Source: Pontibacillus marinus BH030004 = DSM 16465 (lineage in GTDB: Bacteria; Bacillota; Bacilli; Bacillales; BH030062). Taken from it: 52,597 bases of DNA. The position numbers and the translations under genes were made by a program. Of this stretch, positions 38,035 to 46,728 are shown piece by piece; position 1 is the stretch's first letter; each line of letters starts with the position of its first letter. The stretch lies in assembly GCF_000425225.1 (NCBI RefSeq), contig NZ_AULJ01000035.1, positions 14,220 to 66,816 on the forward strand, given 5' to 3'. Under the pieces are notes generated by a model. The model had not been told where the DNA came from, made no database searches, and was given only the letters and a program-made list of their open reading frames with translations.

Positions 38035-39579
38035 TTAGTCATTTTCTTTTGGCTTCCGTTTTTGACGTGTTAATGGATACTTCCTCGCCTCTTCTTGGAA
38101 TGATTTAAGTAAAGAGAACACCATTAAGATCATAATCATCGCAAAAGGGAAAGCGGCAATAATTGAAGCAGTTTGCAGCGCTCCTAGTCCACCTTGCCAA
38201 ATAAGAATTGCTGCTGCAGAGGATTGCACAATTCCCCAAATGAATTTCACCTGGTTAGGTGGGTGTAAGCTTCCGTTTGTTGTTTGCATCCCTAATACAA
38301 ACGTAGCGGAGTCTGCAGACGTAATAAAGAATGTGGAGATGAGCAATATTGCGATAAATGACATAATGCCGCCTAACGGCATATTCTCTAACACGCTAAA
38401 TAAAGCTACTTCTGAACCATGCTCACTCACTAATTGATTAATATTTGTTCCTTGAAAATACTCTAAATGCACAGCTGTTCCTCCGAATACAGAGAACCAT
38501 AAACCACCAAAGATCGTAGGAACTAATAGCACACCAAGAATGAATTCCCGTACTGTACGGCCTTTTGATACACGAGCAATAAACGTTCCAACAAATGGAG
38601 CCCAAGCTATCCACCATGCCCAGTAGAATACGGTCCAATCTTGGGTCCAAGAGCTTTGTTCAAATGGACTTAATTTAAAACTCATTAGAGGAAGGTTTTG
38701 AACATAACTTCCAAGCGTTGTTGTGAATAAGTCCATAATGAAGTTTGTCGGTCCAGCAAACAAAAGGAAGACCATTAAACCCATGGCGAGAACGATGTTT
38801 GTGTTACTTAAATATTTGATCCCTTTATTTAATCCGGTTTGTGCTGAGATCATATATAGGAATGTAACGATCAAGATGATGATAAGCTGAAGGGTAAACG
38901 TATCAGCCAGTCCATCAAACATATAAGATACTCCACCTGAAATTTGTTTTGCACCAAATCCTAAGGAAGTGGCTACTCCAAAAATGGTAGCGAAAACAGC
39001 GATAAAATCAACAAAAGTCCCAATACCACCACTTGTTCTCTTTTCACCTAACAATGGGGTTAAGATGGAACTTATTAAACCTGGTGATTCTTTTCTAAAC
39101 TGAAAATAGGCTAATGCCAGAGCAATTACAGCGTAAATTCCCCAAGGGTGTAATCCCCAGTGGAAAAAGCTATATCGTAAAGCTTCACGGGCTGCGTTAG
39201 CTGTCTCAGGGTCAGAGGTTGGTGGATTGTAATAGTGAGAAATAGGCTCAGCTGCTCCCCAGAAAATCAATCCAATACCCATTCCTGCACTGAATAACAT
39301 CGCAAACCAGGTTAAGTAAGAGTACTCTGGTTTATCTCCTTCTTTACCAAGAACAATATTTCCATATTTCGAAAAGATTAAGAACAAGGCAAAGATGAGA
39401 AAGCCTGTTGCGGATAGTAGGTAAAACCAACCAAACTTACTGACTAAAAACTGTTGAATTCCTCCTGTGACGGTGTTTAAATTGTAATCTGGTAAAGTTT
39501 CTTTAGGGATGACACCCCAAATAATGAAAATGATAGCCACAACAAGAGAAAGGAAAAATACCTTCGTTACACTTTTCAT
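38035..39579 (-). CDS. opuD: BCCT-family glycine betaine/choline-type carrier (OpuD-like)
   Basis: A 514-residue protein with 12 membrane helices. BCCT signatures are clear: WFAMLFSAGMGIGLIFWGAAEP, HWGLHPWGIYAVIALALAYFQFR and FYWAWWIAWAPFVGTFIARVSKGRT (the Trp-rich substrate box). It is close to B. subtilis OpuD in length and sequence. It imports glycine betaine with sodium under osmotic stress. AAAGGAATGGAG precedes the ATG. Its presence fits a salt-tolerant lifestyle. Confidence 0.9.
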   Translation of the reverse strand: MKSVTKVFFLSLVVAIIFIIWGVIPKETLPDYNLNTVTGGIQQFLVSKFGWFYLLSATGFLIFALFLIFSKYGNIVLGKEGDKPEYSYLTWFAMLFSAGMGIGLIFWGAAEPISHYYNPPTSDPETANAAREALRYSFFHWGLHPWGIYAVIALALAYFQFRKESPGLISSILTPLLGEKRTSGGIGTFVDFIAVFATIFGVATSLGFGAKQISGGVSYMFDGLADTFTLQLIIILIVTFLYMISAQTGLNKGIKYLSNTNIVLAMGLMVFLLFAGPTNFIMDLFTTTLGSYVQNLPLMSFKLSPFEQSSWTQDWTVFYWAWWIAWAPFVGTFIARVSKGRTVREFILGVLLVPTIFGGLWFSVFGGTAVHLEYFQGTNINQLVSEHGSEVALFSVLENMPLGGIMSFIAILLISTFFITSADSATFVLGMQTTNGSLHPPNQVKFIWGIVQSSAAAILIWQGGLGALQTASIIAAFPFAMIMILMVFSLLKSFQEEARKYPLTRQKRKPKEND

Positions 39580-39647
39580 GATGACTCCATTCCTTTCTGA
39601 ATTTCATGTAGTTCGAATCATGCGCATTGTAACGAGGTTTTACAGCA

Positions 39648-40709
39648 TTACGATTTACATTCAATGAGATGATATCGATCCTTAGATATGTCACGAAGTT
39701 CTTCTAACACATCATGGAGACAGAGCAACTCATAGATCACAATCGTTTGTGGCGGGAAGTGATGGCGGTATTTGGTTGTGTGCTCGATATGATCTTCCTT
39801 CCAGTGCCAAAATTCCTCGTCCAATTGTTCAATGCGATGAAAATGTTCATTTGATATTTCATGCGATGGTGTTCTTAATATTTCCGCGATCGAAGAAATG
39901 ATACTCTTTATTAAGGTTTTTTCTTCTTGAGTAAACGCATTTTGTTCCAATTGAACGTATTGCAGGTTTCCTAAGTGATAGGTAATTTGTTGTAACATGT
40001 TTAATTTCTTTTGAGCATACTGGAAGGCTTTCATCTCTTTCGTAGAGTGACGATGATATTGCCACTCTTCACGTTGGAATTGTGATAGCTGATACGTTTT
40101 CTCTAACTGAAATGTAAGTTGCCGATAAGCTTTTTGCATCGATTTTACTTTAGGATTGTCAGCATCTACTAACTTTGGAAAGGTGCACTCTAATATATCC
40201 GCAGCTTCATGATATAAGTTGTGAACATTTTGGAAAATTCTTTCCGAGTAATTAGGTGGAAGTAAGACATAATTCACTAAAGTTGAAACCACGATCCCGA
40301 TAGAAGTGGTGCCTAAACGAATAAAAAATGATGCAATATAATGGCTATCAAAATTCGGGATCATCGCAACAGCTGTTAACGTTGCAACTAGAATTCCATC
40401 GTAAAGTTTTAATTTATTACAAATAGCAATGGTTAGCGTTGCTGCTAAAGCATAGGTGATCGCAGTTTTACCAAGGGTTGCAAACGATGATACTGCAATG
40501 AATGCGCCTATAGCAGAAGCGGGAAATCTTACAACCGCTTTTTTAATTGAATCAGCTGCTGTGTTCTCGACTGTAACAATAGCTGTTATAACAGCAAAGA
40601 TCACGGGTAAATCAAACAATAAACAGATAAAAGAAGTAATAAGTACAGAAACCCCTGTCTTTAGGGTTCGACCTCCAAAAAGTTGGAGGTTTTTTAACGC
40701 AGATAACAT
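39648..40709 (-). CDS. FUSC/aromatic-acid exporter family protein (YqjA-like)
   Basis: A 353-residue protein: about six N-terminal membrane helices (to about 145) with ITAIVTVENTAADSIKKAVVRFPASAIG, typical of the ArAE_1 family, and a long helical cytoplasmic domain (about 160-350) rich in Gln, His and Glu. It is related to B. subtilis YqjA. Family members are proposed efflux proteins for aromatic acids or small metabolites. The ATG at 40709 follows AAAGGTGAGG; an in-frame GTG at 40718 overlaps that site. It ends 68 bp before the betaine carrier gene on the same strand, without a clear terminator between them. Confidence 0.8.
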   Translation of the reverse strand: MLSALKNLQLFGGRTLKTGVSVLITSFICLLFDLPVIFAVITAIVTVENTAADSIKKAVVRFPASAIGAFIAVSSFATLGKTAITYALAATLTIAICNKLKLYDGILVATLTAVAMIPNFDSHYIASFFIRLGTTSIGIVVSTLVNYVLLPPNYSERIFQNVHNLYHEAADILECTFPKLVDADNPKVKSMQKAYRQLTFQLEKTYQLSQFQREEWQYHRHSTKEMKAFQYAQKKLNMLQQITYHLGNLQYVQLEQNAFTQEEKTLIKSIISSIAEILRTPSHEISNEHFHRIEQLDEEFWHWKEDHIEHTTKYRHHFPPQTIVIYELLCLHDVLEELRDISKDRYHLIECKS

Positions 40710-40858
40710 AACCCTCACCTTTATTATTTTTTTAGGAAGTAAATAGTCCTAATTTTTATTGTATAGAAAAAATTTGTTAAAAACCAATAGGATAAGAGAC
40801 TTTTCTCTTATATAATAAATGTAACATCAAGTACATACCAGATCAGGAGGAACTTTAC

Positions 40859-41758
40859 ATGAAAAAATGGGGAAGCTTTGTATTAATATCTTTAATCTTG
40901 TTGTTAACCGCTTGTAGTCAATCTGAAACAACAAGTAAGACAGAACAAGATAACAATGACCAAACTTCAACAGAAGAAAATGAACAGAACACTAGTCAAG
41001 ATAACAATACAGAAGGTTCTGAGCAAGAGGATTCAAAGACAGAGCAAAAAGAAAATGAAAAAAGTGACGAACAAGATCAGAAAGATGAGGAAGAATCAGA
41101 TAAAGAAGAAGTGAAAGAGCCAAAATATCAAGTGACAGGGAATTGGAGTATTAAACCAATTGGTGATGCGAATGAAAAGGTTGTACTTCTAACCATTGAT
41201 GATGTTCCCGATAAACACGGTCTTGAAATGGCGAAAACCCTAAAAGAATTAAATGCACCAGCCATCTTTTTTGTAAATGGTCATTTCATTAACACTGAAG
41301 AAGAGAAAGAAACGTTGAAAAAAATTCATGAGATGGGCTTTACAATTGGAAACCATACGATGAATCACAAAGCTTTAAAATCAAATGGGAATCCAATAGC
41401 GAAAGATATCCAGAGGGAGCAAATCTTAGGTTTAAGTGATTTAATTGAGGAAGTTATAGGGGAGCGACCAAAGTTTTTCCGTGCTCCACATGGTTTGAAT
41501 ACGTACTATTCTATGGAGTTGGCTAAACAAGAAAAAATGGAAGTTATGAACTGGTCCTATGGTTATGATTGGAATCAAAAGTACATGAGTGAAGATGCTA
41601 TCGCAGATATTATGGTTAACACTCCTTACTTAGGAAATGGTTCTAACCTTCTTATGCATGATCGTGAGTGGACTGCAAAAGCCTTGGATGATATTGTGAA
41701 AGGTTTACGTGAAAAAGGTTATGAACTAGTTGATCCAGAAGAGATTAAGACACCATAA
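40859..41758 (+). CDS. Polysaccharide deacetylase lipoprotein (NodB domain)
   Basis: A 299-residue protein: signal peptide with lipobox LLLTAC (Cys at about 19), an extremely acidic and polar linker (about 20-90, Glu/Gln/Asp/Ser/Thr/Asn), and a NodB deacetylase domain (about 100-295). Motifs are LLTIDDVPD (where TFDDGP is usual), GNHTMNHK (two His ligands), FRAPHG, YGYDW and LLMHDRE (catalytic His). The conserved Gly is Val in motif 1 but both Asp remain. It should deacetylate peptidoglycan or a wall polysaccharide at the cell surface. It has its own promoter region and terminator. Confidence 0.85.
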   Translation: MKKWGSFVLISLILLLTACSQSETTSKTEQDNNDQTSTEENEQNTSQDNNTEGSEQEDSKTEQKENEKSDEQDQKDEEESDKEEVKEPKYQVTGNWSIKPIGDANEKVVLLTIDDVPDKHGLEMAKTLKELNAPAIFFVNGHFINTEEEKETLKKIHEMGFTIGNHTMNHKALKSNGNPIAKDIQREQILGLSDLIEEVIGERPKFFRAPHGLNTYYSMELAKQEKMEVMNWSYGYDWNQKYMSEDAIADIMVNTPYLGNGSNLLMHDREWTAKALDDIVKGLREKGYELVDPEEIKTP

Positions 41759-41763
41759 ACGTT

Positions 41764-41795
41764 AAAAGGAGCTTGAAAACTCAAGCTCCTTTTTT
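41764..41795 (+). terminator. Terminator after the deacetylase gene
   Basis: AAAAGGAGCTTGA pairs with TCAAGCTCCTTTT, followed by a T-run. It may also serve the convergent gene. Confidence 0.88.
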
Positions 41796-41801
41796 GTACG
41801 T

Positions 41802-42224
41802 TTATTTTCTTTTATAAAAATACATAACTCTCTCGTTAAATAAATGTAACTCTCCATGTAATTGCTTCGCTAAGAATTTGCCCATCTCATTTCCTTTACC
41901 AACATCACCCTGACTCGAACGATCGGGGAGAGTGATTTGAATATATGTAGCTTCTTTACTGTCCTTAAGTGATTTTTGGCTAACACCCATTAATAAATAG
42001 CGATATTTTGGATCGTTACCGCGTAGAATTAAGTAATGACCGTTTTCATCTTGTTTTTCTTCAATATCATATGGGAATGCTCGTTGATCATAAGACCATC
42101 CTAACTGTTCCCCTGTCTTCGATGTAATATCCGTATAATAAGTGAGTAATTCTAGAACCTGCTCGATGGATATGTCTTGTTGCTTACTGTTCTCTACCAA
42201 ATAAACAAAAGCATGTTTGCCCAC
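41802..42224 (-). CDS. Conserved soluble protein, unknown function
   Basis: A 140-residue cytoplasmic protein with no signal or membrane segment. Recognisable runs are ISIEQVLELLTYYTDIT, LGWSYDQRAFPYDIEE and a C-terminal LHGELHLFNERVMYFYK. The pattern reminds me of the DUF1885 family, but I cannot confirm it. The GTG at 42224 follows AGGAG by nine bases; an in-frame TTG at 42233 abuts that site. It is convergent with the deacetylase gene and divergent from SR1. Confidence 0.7.
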   Translation of the reverse strand: MGKHAFVYLVENSKQQDISIEQVLELLTYYTDITSKTGEQLGWSYDQRAFPYDIEEKQDENGHYLILRGNDPKYRYLLMGVSQKSLKDSKEATYIQITLPDRSSQGDVGKGNEMGKFLAKQLHGELHLFNERVMYFYKRK

Positions 42225-42399
42225 TATATCCAACTCCTATCAAGTATCGTACGTTCATCGTAGCATGAACTTGTCCGCTCGCCAATGAAATTTTCCGTAT
42301 TGTACCAATCATTGTATGTTGAAAAAGGTGAAGTATGTTAAGAAATAAAGGTTTTACTTCATGAGTGAGTGGAAATATAAGTGTAACAAAAATTTTAAT

Positions 42400-42441
42400 T
42401 GTGTCACACTAATTTATGGTTGATTAATTTAGTATGACACA
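42400..42441 (+). promoter_or_regulatory. Two inverted CcpN-like operators at the SR1 promoter
   Basis: TGTGTCACACT (42400-42410) and AGTATGACACA (42431-42441) form an inverted repeat with one mismatch. Read on the minus strand, the second is TGTGTCATACT, a full match to the CcpN consensus TRTGHYATAYW; the first has one mismatch. One site lies upstream of the -35, and the other covers the spacer up to the -10. This fits repression of SR1 by CcpN in glycolytic conditions, as known in B. subtilis. Confidence 0.75.
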
Positions 42442-42448
42442 TTATAAT
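42420..42448 (+). promoter_or_regulatory. Sigma-A promoter of SR1
   Basis: TTGATT (42420-42425) and TATAAT (42443-42448) have an ideal 17-bp spacing. The predicted start is near 42455. Confidence 0.8.
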
Positions 42449-42457
42449 TAAATTATA

Positions 42458-42473
42458 TTGAAAGCGTTATCAA
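42458..42473 (+). promoter_or_regulatory. cre site (CcpA operator) at SR1
   Basis: TTGAAAGCGTTATCAA matches the cre consensus WTGNAANCGNWNNCWW at every position. It begins about three bases after the predicted transcription start, where bound CcpA would block elongation. Confidence 0.75.
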
Positions 42474-42502
42474 AAAAACACTTAAAGGGAGTTGAATCAG
42501 CG

Positions 42503-42625
42503 ATGGGTACAATTATTTGTCAAGACTGTCAGCGCGTGATCGAACATTTTGAAGATGAGAAGGTCTCAACTCTTTATGGAAACTGCTGCTCCAGCTGTAA
42601 AAGCAAAAACAAACATAAAGCATAA
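42503..42625 (+). CDS. sr1P: SR1P peptide (GapA-binding), encoded in SR1
   Basis: A 40-residue peptide starting MGTIICQDCQRVIEHFEDEK, with CxxC near the start and a CC-x-x-C group later, ending in a basic Lys/His tail. It matches the SR1P family, whose B. subtilis member binds glyceraldehyde-3-phosphate dehydrogenase GapA and stabilises its mRNA. AAAGGGAG precedes the ATG by about 11 bases. The family's usual acidic end is replaced here by KSKNKHKA, a visible difference. Confidence 0.9.
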   Translation: MGTIICQDCQRVIEHFEDEKVSTLYGNCCSSCKSKNKHKA

Positions 42626-42628
42626 AAG

Positions 42629-42664
42629 AAAAAGCTAACCAGTCTCGACTGGTTAGCTTTTTTA
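42629..42664. terminator. Terminator of SR1 and speA
   Basis: A long stem, AAAAAGCTAACCAGTC with its complement (42629-42644 and 42647-42662), and T-runs on both strands between the convergent SR1 and speA. Confidence 0.93.
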
Positions 42665-42665
42665 A

Positions 42666-44138
42666 TTACCGAAATGCACGATGTTCTTTAATAACTTTTA
42701 TATATTCTAATGTTTCATCCTCTGGGCCTTGTACAGGTAAGCCGGCATCTAAATTTTTGTAGATATACTGAATGTTTTCATCGGTAATGATTTCTCCAGG
42801 TAAAAAGATTGGAATGCCGGGAGGATAAACCATAACAAACTCGGCACTAATTCTACCGGCAGCATCTTTCATTGGAATCAGTTCAGTCTCCGAATAGAAA
42901 GCATCTCTAGGAGACAATGCAAGTAAAGGTATTTCAGGAACTTCTACAAGAAGAGGTTGGGTCTCTTTATCTTGTTTTTGGTGAGCTTCAGAAAGTTCTC
43001 TAAGAGCATTTACTAATAAAGATGTCTGTTCCTCTGAGTCTCCCGGTGTAATGATGCATAAGATGTTATATAAGTCTGACAGTTCTACTTCAATATTGTA
43101 GTGTTCACGAAGCCAGAGCTCGACATCATATCCTGTAATACCTAGGTGTTTGACAGAGACGATAATTTTCGTTGGATCATAATCGTAAGTTGCCTTTGTC
43201 CCTAGGATTTCATCTCCTACACAATATAGGTGAGGAATGATATTAATCGCATCACGTGTGCGACGTGCTAATTGAATGGTTTCTTCTAAAATATGTTCAC
43301 CTTTAGTAGCAAGATGCATCCGAGCTACGTCTAAGGAAGCTAATAAAATATAGGAAGTGGATGTTGTTGTAAGCATCGAGAGAACGGTTTGCACACGCTC
43401 ATGAGAAATGAGCTTGCCTCTCATATTTAAAACGGAACTTTGTGTTAAAGACCCCCCAAGCTTATGAACACTCGTGGCAGCAATATCTGCTCCTGCTTGC
43501 ATAGCTGAAAGAGGAAGATCTTCATGAAAATGAATATGCACACCATGTGCTTCGTCAACTAGCACAGGTACATCATAACGGTGTGAAATATCTACTATAC
43601 GCTTTAAATCAGCTGATATCCCGAAATATGTGGGGTTTATAACCAATACTCCTTTTGCATCGGGATGAGCTTCTAAGGCCTTCTCAACAGCGTCTGGCGT
43701 AATACCATGTGATATCCCTAATGTGTCATCCAATTCGGGGTGAATGAAAATAGGAGTGGCTCCTGAGAAAATAATTGCAGCTGTAACGGATTTATGCACG
43801 TTACGCGGAACAATGATTTTGTCTCCAGGTGAACATACCGCCATAATCATCGTCATGATTGCACCACTTGTCCCTTGAACGGAAAAGAAGGTATAGTCAG
43901 CTCCAAATGCTTCAGCAGCTAATTGTTGTGCTTCTTTGATCATCCCGTGTGGATGGTGCAGGTCATCAAGAGGACTTATATTAATTAAATCAATTGATAA
44001 AGCATTATCTCCAATAAAATTACGAAAAGATTCATCCATACCTTTTCCTTTTTTATGGCCAGGAATATGAAACTGGACAGGCTGTTTGGATGCGTGATTT
44101 AAAAGCCCTGTATATAAGGGCGTGTTTTGTTGTGTCAA
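42666..44138 (-). CDS. speA: Arginine decarboxylase (PLP, Orn/Lys/Arg family)
   Basis: A 490-residue fold-III-type decarboxylase, same length as B. subtilis SpeA. FHIPGHKKGKGMD and NALSIDLINI near the N-terminus, VDEAHGVHIHF (PLP Asp), SVHKLGGSLTQSSVLN (Schiff-base Lys) and the C-terminal VMVYPPGIPIFLPGEII and NLDAGLPVQGPED are all present. It converts arginine to agmatine, the first step of polyamine synthesis; lysine cannot be excluded from sequence. It starts with TTG behind ACGAGGTG. The speB and speE genes are not in the window. Confidence 0.93.
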   Translation of the reverse strand: MTQQNTPLYTGLLNHASKQPVQFHIPGHKKGKGMDESFRNFIGDNALSIDLINISPLDDLHHPHGMIKEAQQLAAEAFGADYTFFSVQGTSGAIMTMIMAVCSPGDKIIVPRNVHKSVTAAIIFSGATPIFIHPELDDTLGISHGITPDAVEKALEAHPDAKGVLVINPTYFGISADLKRIVDISHRYDVPVLVDEAHGVHIHFHEDLPLSAMQAGADIAATSVHKLGGSLTQSSVLNMRGKLISHERVQTVLSMLTTTSTSYILLASLDVARMHLATKGEHILEETIQLARRTRDAINIIPHLYCVGDEILGTKATYDYDPTKIIVSVKHLGITGYDVELWLREHYNIEVELSDLYNILCIITPGDSEEQTSLLVNALRELSEAHQKQDKETQPLLVEVPEIPLLALSPRDAFYSETELIPMKDAAGRISAEFVMVYPPGIPIFLPGEIITDENIQYIYKNLDAGLPVQGPEDETLEYIKVIKEHRAFR

Positions 44139-44287
44139 AAAAACACCTCGTTTTTCTATATCTCACTTCATAAAGCATAGAAATTATAGCAGAAGCGTTT
44201 GATTCTGGCTAGCTTTTCTTAACAATATGTCGGAGATTTTTGATAGGATAGATATAGATGAACGCTCGATGGAAAGGAGAGGAATGC

Positions 44288-45247
44288 ATGTCGTATCAAA
44301 CACGTGTAACAGATCTATTAGGAATTCAGTATCCAATTATACAAGGGGGCTTAGCCTACTTAGCTTACGCAGAACTTGCAGCTGCTGTCTCAAATTCAGG
44401 TGGTTTAGGACAAATTACGGCAATGAGCTTAGATAGTCCGGAGAAACTCCGTGAAGAAATACATAAAGTAAAACAAAATACAGATCAACCTTTTGGTGTG
44501 AACTACGCTATAGGCCAACATGGTAGACCATTTGAAGATATGGTTCAGGTAGCGATTGACGAGGAAGTTCCGGTAATTTCGGTAACAGGTGGGAATCCGA
44601 AGCCAGTGTTAGAAATGGTGAAGGACCATAATATCAAAACTTTGATCCTCGTTGCAGCTAAAAGACAGGCAGTAAAAGCAGAAGAACTTGGTGCTGATGC
44701 AGTTATGGTAGTTGGTCAAGAAGGTGGAGGCCATCTTGGACGTGGAGATATTGGTACCTTTGTTTTAACACCACAAGTTGTAGATGCTGTTAATATTCCT
44801 GTGATTGCTTCAGGAGGAATTGGAGATGGTCGTGGGTTTATGGCTGCCTTAGCCCTTGGTGCAGAAGGGATTGAGATGGGGACAAGGTTTATTGCTACTA
44901 AAGAATGTAAACATGCTCATGAAGCGTATCAGCAAGCTTTACTAGAGGGAGATGAGCAATCTACTGTTGTCATTAAACGTACTCTAGGCACACCTGCTCG
45001 AGCTATTAAAAATCCTTGGACAGATAAGATTCTTGAACTAGAAAAAGACGCACCAGGATATGACGTGTTAAAATCGTATATCAGTGGAGAAGCAAACAAA
45101 CGCTATATTTATGAAGGGCAGGATGATCAAGGTTTTGGCTGGGCTGGTCAAATTTTAGGCCGAATTAACGACATCCCGTCTGTAGCTGAACTATTTAATC
45201 GAATGATTCAAGAAGCGGATGATATTCGAAGCAAGTGGTCAACATGA
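44288..45247 (+). CDS. Nitronate monooxygenase / FabK-like FMN protein
   Basis: A 319-residue TIM-barrel FMN protein. IQYPIIQGGLAYLAYAELAAAVSNSGGLG, VMVVGQEGGGHLGRGD, VIASGGIGDGRG and GAEGIEMGTRFIATKEC are typical of the NMO/2-nitropropane dioxygenase family, which also includes the FabK enoyl-ACP reductase. Sequence alone does not separate the two. The ATG at 44288 follows AAAGGAGAGG; an in-frame ATG at 44258 is upstream of that site. yktA starts 16 bp after the stop, suggesting one transcript. Confidence 0.85.
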   Translation: MSYQTRVTDLLGIQYPIIQGGLAYLAYAELAAAVSNSGGLGQITAMSLDSPEKLREEIHKVKQNTDQPFGVNYAIGQHGRPFEDMVQVAIDEEVPVISVTGGNPKPVLEMVKDHNIKTLILVAAKRQAVKAEELGADAVMVVGQEGGGHLGRGDIGTFVLTPQVVDAVNIPVIASGGIGDGRGFMAALALGAEGIEMGTRFIATKECKHAHEAYQQALLEGDEQSTVVIKRTLGTPARAIKNPWTDKILELEKDAPGYDVLKSYISGEANKRYIYEGQDDQGFGWAGQILGRINDIPSVAELFNRMIQEADDIRSKWST

Positions 45248-45263
45248 GAGGAGATTAATTGAA

Positions 45264-45542
45264 ATGAGTTCAAATTACAACTATCCCTTAGATACGGAAT
45301 ACTGGTCAACAGAAGAAATCATCGATGTGGTTAACTTTTATCACCTTGTGGAACAAGCCTATGAAAAAGGGGTAAAACAAGATGACCTCATGTTGGCTTA
45401 TAAACGGTTTAAACAGATCGTTCCTTCTAAAAGTGAAGAGAAGAAATTAGGTTCTCAATTTGAAGAAGAATCTGGTTATTCCATTTACCGTGTCGTCAAA
45501 GAAGCTCGCAATGCTTCTTCTGGACAAAAGATCAAAATGTAA
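45264..45542 (+). CDS. yktA: UPF0223 protein YktA
   Basis: A 92-residue soluble, mostly helical protein with the UPF0223 pattern: YPLDTEYWSTEEIIDVVNFY, YKRFKQIVPSKSEEKKLG and a final KIKM. It matches B. subtilis YktA (89 residues). Function unknown. The ATG at 45264 has GAGGAGA upstream; the frame is open further into the preceding gene. Confidence 0.92.
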   Translation: MSSNYNYPLDTEYWSTEEIIDVVNFYHLVEQAYEKGVKQDDLMLAYKRFKQIVPSKSEEKKLGSQFEEESGYSIYRVVKEARNASSGQKIKM

Positions 45543-45545
45543 GTG

Positions 45546-45585
45546 AACAGCAAAACCTGTGATAGGTTTTGCTGTTTTTTTTATA
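45546..45585 (+). terminator. Terminator after yktA
   Basis: CAGCAAAACCT (45548-45558) pairs with AGGTTTTGCTG (45564-45574), followed by eight T. Confidence 0.9.
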
Positions 45586-45731
45586 TTTTTTCCTAAATCA
45601 TTATTTCATTTCTAATTTTTACATGTTAAATTTTTAATCAGTCAAAAAAATAGGTAAAATTTTGAAACTTTATAAAACACTTTTCGTATGAACTAGAAAA
45701 GCAAGATATGTATCGGAGGTTTGCCATTGTC

Positions 45732-46721
45732 ATGAAAAGAATCACGAAACATTTTAAGTCCATTGCATTGTCTGGAATTTTACTGTTCTCAGTAGGTTGT
45801 ACAGACTCGAACGAAGAAAGTAAAAGCGTAAACCCTCAAGAAGAAAGTGAAAGTGTCCAAAATATTCGATCCATTTTACAAGAAGAGTTAAACGGTCCTA
45901 ATGAAGAGCTCGACAGTATATGGGATGGTCTTCACTCGGCGGAGTTTGGTAGCGAAAAGTATAAAGAGTACTTCGAGAAGAGAGGGGAGTACATTAAGGA
46001 ACATTTTAAACCGTATGTGAGTAAACGCTTTTATGAGGCCTATGCAATTAAATCGAATATGGCCAATCGTTTCTTGAGGGATGCATATAGGAATGGTTAT
46101 GAGTTAAACGTTGAAGATATAATGATTAAAGAAAGTGAAACCACTGAAAACTCTTATAATTTTACTGTTGATGTATCCTACGTGAAAGATGGAAATAATG
46201 ATCCTCAAACAATTCAAGTTAAAGGGTTAATGAACACAAATGAAGAGGGAAAAGTAGTTAGAATTCACCTTCATAATAGCTCAGAGCTTGACTATGCCAT
46301 AGGAGAGCCTGCCAAAGGACATATTCATTTTGTTTTAAACAAGAAGTTTAATAGTCACGAGCAACTGGACAGGATCTTGAATAATGATAGTCGGAGCATT
46401 GGTGATTATGTTGAAGAAAGATTATTGGTGCATTACAGTGAAAAAGTGGATGAAATGGACGTAAAAATTGCCTCATTAAATTTCCAAGAAATTGCGCACG
46501 AAAATGGCTATAAGCTGAAGGCTGAAGAGATTACACTGGAGGAAAGCGAAACCGCAGAAAATACTTATAAATTTAGCGTGGAAGTAGCTTATACAAAGGA
46601 TGGAAGTGATGATTCTAAAACAATAAAGGTAAGAGGGTTAATCAATACTGATGAGAAAGGGAAAATTGTTGAATTCAACACACAAAACGGTGAAGAACTG
46701 GTAAATGCCTTAAGAAAATAA
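45732..46721 (+). CDS. Lipoprotein with a duplicated domain, unknown function
   Basis: A 329-residue protein with a signal peptide and lipobox (LFSVGC, Cys at about 23). Two homologous stretches follow each other: YELNVEDIMIKESETTENSY...IQVKGLMNT (about 115-190) and YKLKAEEITLEESETAENTY...IKVRGLINT (about 255-325). Each looks like one SnoaL/NTF2-like or DUF-type unit, so the protein arose by internal duplication. No named family is recognised. GGAGG lies 12-13 bases upstream of the ATG, longer than usual. It is a single-gene unit, probably on the outer face of the membrane. Confidence 0.75.
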   Translation: MKRITKHFKSIALSGILLFSVGCTDSNEESKSVNPQEESESVQNIRSILQEELNGPNEELDSIWDGLHSAEFGSEKYKEYFEKRGEYIKEHFKPYVSKRFYEAYAIKSNMANRFLRDAYRNGYELNVEDIMIKESETTENSYNFTVDVSYVKDGNNDPQTIQVKGLMNTNEEGKVVRIHLHNSSELDYAIGEPAKGHIHFVLNKKFNSHEQLDRILNNDSRSIGDYVEERLLVHYSEKVDEMDVKIASLNFQEIAHENGYKLKAEEITLEESETAENTYKFSVEVAYTKDGSDDSKTIKVRGLINTDEKGKIVEFNTQNGEELVNALRK

Positions 46722-46728
46722 ACTATTA

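Larger units (their letters stand above)
42455..42664 (+). ncRNA. sr1: SR1 dual-function regulatory RNA
   Basis: From the predicted start (about 42455) to the terminator, the transcript is about 210 nt, close to the 205 nt of B. subtilis SR1. It encodes the SR1P peptide and lies in the same pdhD-to-speA interval. In B. subtilis the RNA base-pairs with ahrC mRNA, activator of arginine catabolism, and the peptide binds GapA. Whether this copy keeps ahrC pairing cannot be judged here. The ends are inferred from promoter and terminator. Confidence 0.8.
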
